The notes beneath the pieces were generated by a model. It ran no database searches and was not told where the DNA came from. It worked only from the letters and a program-made list of their open reading frames with translations. From Amoebophrya sp. A120 (taxonomy: Eukaryota > Sar > Dinophyceae > Syndiniales > Amoebophryaceae), in the NCBI GenBank assembly GCA_905178155.1, contig CAJINV010000017.1:1294722-1358721 (forward strand): DNA of 64,000 bases. The letters run 5' to 3'. The position numbers and the translations under genes were made by a program. Below are positions 12,332 through 23,500 of the stretch, piece after piece (the stretch's first letter is position 1; each line of letters starts with the position of its first letter).

Positions 12332-15168
12332 ATGCGAAAGCCCGTACCGATCTTTTTCCCTTGGAGTTTGAAAAAGCAGTCGGCTGACAACTACCCTGCT
12401 CTCCTCATCGACAAACTTAATTTGTGGGCTTCGGTCGGGGCTGAAACAATATCGCAGTATGGACGGTCCATCGTGCAGCAGCGGCAGCATTGTTTTCCCC
12501 ACGCCAAGGAGCAACCCTGTCAGAGGCCGCCGGCGTCGAGAATCTTCGCGACCCGCGGCCAGCAAATCAAGCCAATTTATTGCCTCCGCGGTTTCACATC
12601 AGGCCGCTACAACAGGAAGAACAAGACCACGACGAAAAACGCGGGCTACAATTCGATTTCCAATTGGCGAAGCAGACAGAATTGGTCTGGTAGGGGTGGG
12701 GGAGGCTGGGCCTCTTGGAAAAAGACACCCACAGGAACGACACGTACCCATGAAACCAAGGAAAACGAGGACACGAAAAGTAGTTTTGGATCTACTTCAC
12801 AAGACGGGCCGCGTCAACAACAAAATGGTGTTGATTTCCACGACGAGCAGCTGCAAGACGCCGAGGATCCTGCCCTGCCGATCAGCCCGGAGCTCCAGTC
12901 CCACATTGACGACTACCATTTTCTGTCCACCTATCGCAACATGGAGGCCAGCGACTCCCGGGGCGCGAAACTACGAGAAGAGAAGAAAGAAGTGTTCCGG
13001 CTGCGGTTCAGGAAACGGAACGAAAACTACCTGTTCGCGTCCCGTCTGTCGGACGACGAGGTACTGAGCCGGTTGCGGTTCACCAAAAAAGTGTTGGACT
13101 ACTTGGAAAAACCCGGGGGGAACGACAGCTTCCGGGCTTGGGGCCACTACACCGCGCGGGACCACAACAGCGTCGTTCAGAAGTACCGAGATGAAGAAGT
13201 TTTGGCGTCGGATGATCTTGTGGAAATTAGTACGGGTCGTCGTTCTTCATCATCGAGTACTGATGCTGATTTTCTGCCGAGCGATAGGAACACTTCGAGG
13301 ACTAGTACACGTACAGGGAAAACAAGCACAGCAAAAGGCACGTCGGGGCCAACACTTCTTGTCCGTTCCAAAGCCAGCACGACGTCCTCGTCCACACAGA
13401 CGAAAATTCCGCCAATTGTGATCGACGACCGATATCCACAGTAAAGTTTCCCGTACACGTACGAATGCAGGCTCATCTGCATGAGAAAAGATTCTTTCTC
13501 AATCCTACACCTATATACCATGAGGCGAAATTTATTGTGATGCATTTGATTTTCTACGCGTGCAGGAAATTTTTATTGCACAACCGAGAGCACAAGCTGA
13601 TCGCGCTCGCGAACCAGCAGAACTTGTTCGAGCAGACGAAGGAGAAACCAAATTTGATCCCGTTTGAGAAGAAACGGATCCTGACCGCCGACATCGTTAT
13701 CGGCGATCCGGGACGGGAGGTTTACCTGGAGAGAAAAACAGCCGCGGACTTCTGGAGCTCGATCACCGATGCGCGGTTGCACAACCAGCTTGGGAATAAA
13801 ATGGATTTGCTGGAGAGGAGTCCAGACGCCAGGGCCGCGGTGATTTTGGAGGGGTTTTCGACCGCGGAAAGGGACCCGCGGTTGCGCCCGCGGATGAGAC
13901 TGCTGTAAGTTGTACTGGCGACGTACTTGTTTCTCACTTTGTCTGTCAAGAAAAGCCGGTCAACATACTCAGTATAGCGATAAACCCCAAGAATTTTAGC
14001 ACCGCTAGTATTAAGATGAAGGATTCATTATCATTGCTACTTGTGGATTTCTGAATAAAAAAATTTTCTTCCCCCCGTACCAGCAGTACCCAGACCACCC
14101 CTGCCAAGTCGCTTCTTACTTTTCCCATATATGACACCACTCAGGTACGGGAAAATCGTGAATCTGGTGCTCCGTGACCGCGTTCCGATTTTCATGACCC
14201 GGGACCTGGCGGAAACCTACCAAATTCTCGTCGTTATCGCCGAGAACTACTACGAATCTCTAGCCGGACAGCAACCACGAGACTACGTCCACGAAAGGCT
14301 GCACGGGAAAAAGAAGGAGCGCAACCCGGTTTCCGCACTGGAATCGATGGTCAGCATGGTTCCGGGCGTAACGGAACGGATGGCGCCCAAAATTTTGGCG
14401 ACGTTTTTGAAAAACGTCGATCCGAATACCGGGACAACTGTGGTGGGGGAAAGAACTACGGACGCTGCAGCATCTTGTGTCCTTGCGGGCCAAGAAGATG
14501 AAGACCACCCTCTTCAAAGTCAAGAAGTAGAGGTGGCAACGGACGACGTACAACGTAATGAAAGTTGTAGCTCGGTTCCTCCAGCAGAGCAGCAGCGACC
14601 GACGGATATTGAGTCTGAATCTCCTCCACCCGGCGACGAGGTCGACACAGCAACTCCACATCTTCCCATGGCCCAATCTACTTCCACCTCCACTGGTGCT
14701 TCCATGCTGATTTTTTGCAACATTCTGCGGAAGGACGTACTTGCGGTGGACAAGCTCCAAAACCTCGGGCTGAAGCAGATGACGGCGAGGCTACTGGTGC
14801 AACAGCTGGTGGGGGACAACGCACGGAGTTTGAAGCGCGCGAGACTGGTCGAGAAACTCTCCGCGGTCCCCGGCGCTTCAGAGTCGAAAATCAAGCAGAT
14901 TGTCGGGACGGACTATTCCGCGGGAATGCTACGGAAGAGGCTGGATGAGGTGAAGGCGGTTGCTGGAGGGAGGATACCGTCAGCAACCGGGGACGCGGGT
15001 GGCACTGGGTCGGCTGCAGGAGGTGCGTCACTGGCAGCAGCATCAGCTGATTTTGACCTCATCCGCATTACCGCCGCTCGGGAGAAGCTGGAAGAAGTTT
15101 TGGCCGAAGAGGTAGCGAAGGAGCAGTCACTGCAAGGACGTGGGTCCTGGTGTACGAAGGAGGTGTGA
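12332..15168 (+). CDS. ERCC4-domain structure-specific endonuclease (XPF/MUS81-like)
   Basis: Exons 12332-13440, 13566-13904 and 14145-15168 (823 codons plus stop). Both introns are GT-AG; the second has a strong GTAAGT donor. The nuclease fold runs from PPIVIDDRYP at the end of exon 1 into NREHKLIAL, then the signature GDPGREVYLERKTAADF (13702-13752), the family's GDx(n)ERKxxxD metal site, followed by SSITDARLHNQL and VILEG. Exon 3 carries the helical end of the fold and helix-hairpin-helix-like repeats (MVSMVPGVTERMAPKIL; later LSAVPGASESKIKQIVG), which bind DNA in this family. XPF/MUS81 nucleases cut branched DNA in repair and recombination. No helicase domain is visible, which favours a MUS81- or EME1-like architecture over full XPF. 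The N-terminal ~170 residues are low complexity and the start is uncertain (ATG 12332 chosen); secure coding begins near 12840. Confidence 0.82.
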
Positions 15169-17546
15169 GCTGCAAGAGCAATGTTCTGTTCTTTACTAGC
15201 AGCTCCTGCACCGAGGCGGGTTGTGGCGGCTCAGCGGATGGATGTGGGCGTACTCGTCGTGTCTGCAGGACGGACAAATCTTTCTACATCAACCACAATT
15301 TTTTATCGTAGCAGATCGCTCCTGCACGACGCGGGCCGCCAGATCCGCCGAAATGGGACGTAGCCGAAGGTAGACTTCGAAAAAATACCGCGTGTAGCTA
15401 TTGGACGACAACGTGGCGAGGAAATTTTGTCTTGTACTGCTACTTGCCGGTACAAGTAGCACACGATCGCATCAGTGCTATACAACATAATTCAGCACTT
15501 TCATTTTGATTTTCTACGTTTTCACTACTTCACGACCTGCGCAATTTTTTTAGCATTACTTGCTAAATTATATGATGCCCGCGCAATATTTTTATCCTCC
15601 GGTCCGTCAGCCCACGTTTCCCTACCTAGCAAATATGGCGAGTTTCGGTTTCAACTGCAACAACCATGGATTTCAGCAGCACGTACGCATTTTTTCAAGG
15701 ATGCGCTTTTGCACAGAAGAAGGATATCCAAAAGTAACATGATGGATGAAATAAAAGCTGTCAGAAACAGCTTGCCACTACAACTTCATTTGAACAACTC
15801 CGAGCTGGGTAGGAGTGGGAGTAGCTCAGCTCGGCATAGTTTTGAAATTTTGTCGGTCGGTGAAGGCATTGCAAATCAAAAATGACGATCCAAGTCTGGT
15901 GTTGCTCGTCCAAATCAATGATCAAGAAAGACAAGACGTCTTTCTCTTTCAATGAGCATACGGATCCCTCCAAAATGTAAGTACTTAGATCAGGAGACGG
16001 AAAGTGTCTGACATTTTTTGGTGTCAGATGTTGCGCATATTTGAGAAGATCCTGAAATGTTCTCCAAGAAGAAATGATCTCTGTAAGAACGCCACGACCT
16101 CCTTGCCTCGCGAAGACTAAATTGAAATTTACTGTTGATAAATGGACAAGTGCAGCGAGGAAAAATGATCCAAGATCTTTTTTTTTCAGAACCGAGTAAA
16201 CAAGTACTTAAAACAAACTTTCACTCACATCGTTACTCCACTCTCCAAAACAGTAAACTCTACTTGGATTTTAAGTGCGCCATAAGTTTGGTGTCTTAAG
16301 CCTTCATCTTCTGCGCTATTTACAAACTCTTTGTACGAAGCAAACATAAAACACGTCCACGAACTCGAACGCACCAAACGCAACGACTTGCTGCAACTTT
16401 TGGAACAAGGACGAACTTCAACTTACTGGGGAAGTAATCGAATCCGAGGCGTCAACTATGACATTTCCTCCCACTTATTTTTCCTGCAATTAAAAAAACT
16501 TCTACTTCTTCAGTAAAAAAAATCATGGCGCTTTCCTTGCAACATTTCGTCGACGAAGAGACTATGGCTTGCATCCTCAACAAATCCAAGGGCTTCAACC
16601 AATCCACCGCCGTTCTCGGAGCTGCTACTGTCTCCAGCATGGACAAGAGCTTCTGAAGAAACCACTTGTCGTGCGCAATCTACTTCGATTTCGACTCGTC
16701 GAAGTTATCAGCTTGAAGCTTGATAAATCAGTTCTGTACGATAAGAATTTCTGAGGAAGACCTGCCTGTGCTTGGACTTGGAGGAAAAACCGCTGTACAA
16801 TTCTTTGGCCGCCGCGAGCTGTAGGATTTCGACGAACAAACCGGTCTCGACAGACAAACGACATCATTTTTTGGAATATAAAACCCCGTTTCTGCAATAC
16901 ATATCACAAGGAAGAAGTAGTACGCGAAGCTGGTGCACAATAACTACCTGAACTACGACTCTCTGACTGTACCCGGCGTGGGCATCCCCGACGCTTTCAC
17001 AACTTTCTCTACCAAGTGTAAAATTCACGAAAAAAAGGCATACGGAAGCATCACCTCCCCTCCTGCTTCAGTACCTACAGATACGGTGACGCGAACCAAC
17101 GGAACGAGTTTAAGCAACGAGATATCGAAAAAGTAAGCATCCGCATCAATCTGCAACGGACAAGGAGGGTTTCGAAGACTGATACCAAACCGCTGGTGGT
17201 GCACAACACGAAAACAAACACGAAGAAGAGCCGACGACTCGGATAGAGATGATTCTTGGAAATAACAAGTAGAACTGAAGACAGCAGATTTGCACAACCA
17301 CAACTTCACGAAACCACCAAGCTGCCCCATCGACGCCGGCTACTTTCGACACACTGTGATTGTCATCGACGCAAGTCAGTGCAATAATTCGGACTACCGA
17401 GGACATAAAATTTTCGTCCAGTACAACTGGTATAACTTCTCAACGGGGAAGAAGAACAAACTACACTCACCAACTGTCGTCTCGAAGTTGTGCAGACCTC
17501 GTCGAACTTGGCGAATTCATCTGCACGAAAAGAATAAAGTAGTACA
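15169..17546 (+). other. No confident gene; exon-like fragments, possibly a broken or small-exon gene
   Basis: Several short + strand segments look protein-coding but I cannot join them. They are: 16331-16516; a 43-codon frame at 16525-16656 (starts MALSLQHFVDEE); about 16917-17025 (contains NNYLNYDSLTVPGVGIPD); and about 17299-17450 (contains CPIDAGYFRHTVIVIDA). Their residue patterns are less low-complexity than intergenic DNA, and some are separated by GT/AG-like borders. They may be exons of an unrecognised gene, or a decayed gene. The rest of the stretch is AT-rich with no motif seen. Confidence 0.3.
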
Positions 17547-20500
17547 ATGACGCAGCCAACGTACGACTACGTGCTGTTCAGCCCGGCGCTGATCAGCTTT
17601 GTGGGCTACCTGTTTATGCATTGCAAAACTATCGTACTAGTATAAATTGCATTACAAATTTTCTCAAGAACAAAAATGCAATTTGTCATGCTGTTTCAGA
17701 TAGAAAGTTGAATTTGTGTTGCATATCTGCAATTAGTACGAGTGCGATACTTTTGCACAGGATACTGTTGCTGCTGATCGCCAATTTCCTCGCAATTTTC
17801 TGGGTTCGCGCGAAACAGGAAAAGGCAGTGAAGGAGATGAAAATAAACCAGAAAAACAAGGTTGACCATGACCACCTCCACGACGACGAGCTCGGAAAGC
17901 CTGGCGGGGGTAGGATCTTCGCATCGGGAGAGGACGAAGATGGCGACGGTGTCGCAGCTGCTGCTGACAAGAACAGCACGACGACGTCGTCCTCCGACGG
18001 GACGACGAGTATTGAACATTCTCCGACCGCTCCGTCGATCCAGTTTTACGGACGTACGAAATGCTGGTACGGGCAAACGGTCCTATCCTAAGTAAAAACG
18101 TCCCCACACCAGATTTGTAATGCAGATTTGCAAAGACAGGAAGACTTGTAATGCGCACTCCCATGAGATCCATTTCCAGTCGTGTTTTGGAATTTGTGAT
18201 GCTGTGAACAGGATAAGGAGACAAATCTGTGCTGCGGCTGCACTTGCTAACCTGCACTACACTGCAGAGTGCAACTTGTCATGCGTGACTCACAAAACTC
18301 CTAGGCTTGTGTTGCAAAATCCCCACTCTGACTCTGGTGCGGGTACGTTTTTACTCAGGATAGCTCCTCTACTTTCTCTACGGGTTTTACGCGTACTCGC
18401 AGGTGCTGATGCTGTGTCTCTGCTACAGTATCATGAACGCCCGCGAGCTGTCGACCTTCCTGGACTTTATGGCGCAATTCCCGGCCGGGAACCCGAACTT
18501 GCAGGGTTTGTCGAACGGGTTTTTGGGGATGAATCTTTGTGTGGACCACAGTGAGTACCCGAACACCGGGGACAACCTCCCCAACACGGTGAATTTCTAC
18601 CCGCTCGAGCCGACCACCTGCGAGGGCGAATTGTTGTCCGACAGTGCGGTCTACTACCGTCACATCGAGGTCATGAACTACTACTGGGTCCTCACGCTCG
18701 CATCGTTGCTCTTCTGGCTGTATTACGGCAAAATGATGAGGAACCTGCTCCTGTGGAAACCCTGTGCTTTGGAACAGTGTAAATCGGTGCTTGTGTGGGA
18801 CAAGAAGACCACGACGACGACCGGGCAGCAGCGAGACAATGTTGAAAATTATGCGACGATGAAAAACAAGAAAAAGAAAAAGCCGGTCGCTGATTTTTTC
18901 AATTTCTACGAGCAAACGAAGATCGTCAAGGTGCACGTTGCGACGCCGGAGTTTGGAGGTGTCGTTTCTGCCCCTGCCGGCAGTCGTGCCGCGGCTGCTT
19001 CTGCGTCGCCGGCGGAGGTTGTAGGGACGACCTCGACATCAAGTGCGACAACTGTGGGTCACGATTTTTTGGAAGAACAAGTCGGAAATAACCAAAAGCA
19101 AGACAATTATTCCGGCACAGTGTACTACATTACGCACGACTCGACTCGATTTGTGTACGACCACGAGAAGAAAAACTTCGTCGACCCGCAGGACTATGGA
19201 ACTGACATGTTTTGGGTGCGCGACTTGTACAAGGAGGAGACAGCGTTGAGGCAGTTTGAAGGAGCTGGTATATTGCTTGAAGTGATTGTGATATTACCCA
19301 TAGCCATAACCGTATGCATATCATGCCGATGCTATCAATCAAATGCTGTATTTCATCCTTCTCCTTTTGTTTTTTTTTACTTCCGATGACTCATCGGATG
19401 ATGAGAAAGAGCGACTCATCGGCGATGAGTCACTCTTTCTCATCATCTGGTCGTATTGGTTTCTATGCTCGTTGCAGCTCCTTAACCTTGTTGATTTCTA
19501 ACTAATCAAAAAACCCTATTAGGTTTCACTTTCCACACCACCCCCGCCACGACTTCCCTGAAGCAAAAGGTGTTCGGGAAAAACGTCCTAGCCGCGATCG
19601 AAGACAGGAAGTCCTGGGGCCAGCATTTTTCGAAGAATTTGCTCACCCTCCCCATGGTCATCACGCTGCTCGGGAACTACTACGTCTTCCTGAATTTGAT
19701 TCTCCCCGCGATGTTTTTCCAGATCGTGATCGCCTTTTACTTCGCGATTTCCTCGGCTTGTACCGACTTCAAGGAGCAGGAACAGATCTACCAGCTTCTC
19801 GGACACAGCATGGACGGGCAGTTTGTGACGATGAAACGGGCCTTTTATGCTGCTGGTACTTCTAAAAATGAAAGCAGGAAGAACTTCTACGACCACGAGC
19901 AGCAGGTCGAGGTGACAGACCTCCTCCCCGGGGACGTCTTCGTCCTGCCGGATAAGAACAAGGAGAACAAGCCCTTCACGATCCCGGTCGATTGCGTACT
20001 CCTCACCGGGTCCTGTTCCGTCAACGAAGCCTCCCTGACCGGCGAGGCCGTCGCGATCCAGAAGTTTTCCGTCGAGGAGGCCGTGCTGGAGAACGTGACG
20101 GAAAAGCAGTCTGGTGTGAATTTGATCACGGAAAAAGCGAAGAAAAAGTACATGCTGTTCTCCGGGGTGTCCGTGCTGGAGTGCGGGCAGGCGAAGGAAA
20201 ACCTCTGCTTGGTGCTGAAAACCGGGGCCGCCACGAAGAAGGGGGAGCTGATCAAGATGCTAAACAGCGAAGCGAGCGGCAATTCCAGCGAAAAAGTGTT
20301 CAACATCGAGAACGACAGCGGCAACTTGATGCTGTTGCTCTTCGTTTATGGATTGCAAAAGTATCGCAGCACTCGTATAAATGCATTACAAATTTCCTCA
20401 GCATGAGAAACAAAATTCTTGACAAAAAGATTTGTAATGCGTGGCTGCAATACGAGTACAATACTTTTGCACAGGATATCGTGATCACCTTTGTCGGCAT

Positions 20501-23500
20501 CACGCCCTACATGCTGCAGCTCATCCTGCAGGGGACCTTTGTGCAGCAGCGGGCGATTGTGATTTTCCGGATCATCAGTAATTTCGTGACGTTGCTCTCC
20601 CCCATCTTGTTGTCCGCCATGCAGGAGGCCAGTCGCGTGGGGTGCATATGGATTGTAAAAATGTCTGGGTCTGGAAGGTTGGAACTTGTAATGCTAGCTT
20701 TCCATAGCTAGAAAATCTGTATTGCATAACCAACAAAAGTCGCAGCCTCTTTTGTCATGCTGACACGCAGTTTCTCATGCGGATTGCCTATGAGAGAGCG
20801 TTTTGGGAAGTTGTCATGCCGGACTCAATTCGGAAGTGTTTTCATCATGCACATTTTAGCATCACAAGTTTCCAGACCCAGACACTTTTGCATTTGATAG
20901 CGCAAGGCCCTGAACCAGAGGCTGGTGAACGCGCGAAATCTATCCTGAGTGAAAACGTCCCCACCCCATAGTTGTCATGCAGATCTGCATGCTCAGAGTG
21001 TGTGTCATGCGGCTCTCCATGAGAGGCATTACCTAGTGGCGTTTGGGAATCTGTCATGCGGTAATCAGGATGACAGACTGGATCTGTGATGCGTTCGAAC
21101 TAGCTAGGCACGACTACACTGCGTCGCCAAGCTTGTGATGCGTGAGTCCCAAAAATGCTCGATTTGTCTTGCCAAAGTCCCAACTTGACTATGGGGTGGG
21201 GACGTTTTTACACAGGATAAAATCCGAAAAACTTGCCCGTCGCCGGGGCGTTGACCGTGCAGTGTTTTGACAAGACGGGGACCATTACGAAAGACGGGCT
21301 CGAGTTGGAGGAGTGTGAGCTGAAAATGCTGATCAAAAACGACGAGAACCTTCTGGAAGAGGACAACAAAAACGCCACTTATGCGGAGAAGATGGATCAG
21401 CAAGCCGCGCAGGGAGTAGTTGTGGATACCACTAACACGACGACCACCAATCTGCTGGTGGGGCAAGAACACGATCAGCAGCAGGAGCTTCTCCACAAGA
21501 CATCAAATGCTGACCCGACTATGCTGCTACACACCGCGCTGTCCACCTGTCACACCGTTTCGAAACTCCAGGATGGGACGTTGGTGGGGAACCAGGTGGA
21601 GCTGGAGATGTTGAAGATGGCGATGGAGAAGATTCCCGGGCTGTCTTTCTCCAAGACGGAAGACTTGACCGACGGAAGCGGCAGCTGCACGGACTACTAC
21701 TGCCACGACGAGGAGTCCTCGTTTGGAGGTCAAGAACATCATCTTCCCACTGCTCATCCTGTTCACAAGCAGCGCCGCTTCTGCCGCACGGTGCGCCAGT
21801 TCGAATTTGACCAGCACGCGCAGTTACAGTCGTGTCTGGTGGAGATGGAGGGGGACAAAAATCACAGTACCAATACCAAGAAGAACTATGCCGTCGACCA
21901 GCATGACATCAAGCAGAAGCCAACAATTCTCTTCGTGAAAGGTTCTGTGAAGCGCATTGTCGCAAAGTGCAGGCCGGAATCCGTCCCCGCCGGTTTTGAG
22001 CAGTCGGCGGAACAATTGGCCATGGAAGGATTCTACCTAGTCGCGATGGCGATGAAAACTGATTTAGTTGCTCACAAGGACGATAAAGAAGATCAACAAC
22101 AGCCGTCAGTACTAGACCTCTACCAGGTTCCCCGCGAACATTTAGAGCAGAACCTCACGCTCCTCGGGTTACTGAAGTTCCGCAACGAAATCAAGCCGGA
22201 TTCGCGCCACGTAATCGAGACGTTGAAAAACGCCGACATCGCCACCCAGATTATCACGGGCGACAATGTTTGGGCGGGGGTGCATATCGGGCGGGAGAGC
22301 GGGATCATCGCCGCAGAGAAGGACTTGGTGCTGGTCTTGGATCTCGAACACCACCACTGGCACCACAGCCCAGGAGGTGGTGCTGGCGGTGGTGCAGTGC
22401 AGCAAGAATTGTTGCATCAGAGCTGTACTTCTAATCATCTTCTGAAGCTGCACCTGATCAAGCCGGAAGTTGCTACGACGTGCAGCAATAACAAATCGGA
22501 AGGTCTTGAAGAACTTCCACTGGAAGACGAAATGAACGAAGTTGAAGACCTGTTTCAAGACGGTAACAAGCACTGGAGCTACTACGAACACGGCGACGAT
22601 TTGAGTGATAAAGGTGATGAAGCCGCGCTGCTCTCTTCGAAACTCACCCTTTTGTCCGATTATAATGGATGTGGTCCTCATGTTGATCGTGGGGATGAGC
22701 TCCATTATCACTGGAAAACTTTACCGGAACAGGAGCAAGCGGAGGCGCTTTTCAAGGAGTTTTTGAAGCAAAAGACGACTTTTCTACTCGCGCAGAACAA
22801 GGACAAAAGTGCTAAGAGCGCTGTCGTGGACGAGAAGAAGAAGCAGATCGTGACGGCGTTCGAACTGAAGAGCGGCACTGTTGTGAAATTTGTCGTGACG
22901 TTTGACGCGTTCAAGAAACTTCTGGAGGTTTCGGAGCAGAACATGGACGAAAATGCCGAGAATGGGAGCAGCAACGGTGATAAAAACGCTAACGCAGGAG
23001 CAGAAGATTATGCCGACATGATCAACCACAGTAGCGCCGCTGAGCGCGATCCCGAGGATCCCGAGGCTGCGCCGATGAGCAAGAGCGTGGATTTCTGGGC
23101 CATGTTCGTCAAGGCGCAGATGAAGAACTGCAACAGTAAAGATTTTTTTTCCAAGTCTAATAACGCGGCTGGCAAAAAAGGCACAACTACCGTCAAACAG
23201 CAAGAGAAGGAGCTGCAGCAAAGTTTCTCCCTGCTCTCCCTCCTGTATCCGAATATCGCGGTCCTCGGATCGATGACGCCGGTCGGGAAAGTGCAGGCGG
23301 TCGAGTACTGGCAAAAGGAAAACCTGTTCGGGAAGCAGGTCATCGGCATGTGCGGAGACGGGGGGAATGACTCTGGCGCGGTGAACGCGGCGGATATGGG
23401 CTTGGTTTTGGGGAACGACGACGCGGAAGAATTGTTCGCGCCTTGGAGTCCACGTGCAGAAGTTGCTGGATCTAGTAGTTCGAAAAACTTCTTACACGAA

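Noticed and set aside
15475..15885. 136-codon + strand frame
   Set aside because: Mixed hydrophobic and basic residues without motif; no upstream or downstream partner exons with matching phase.
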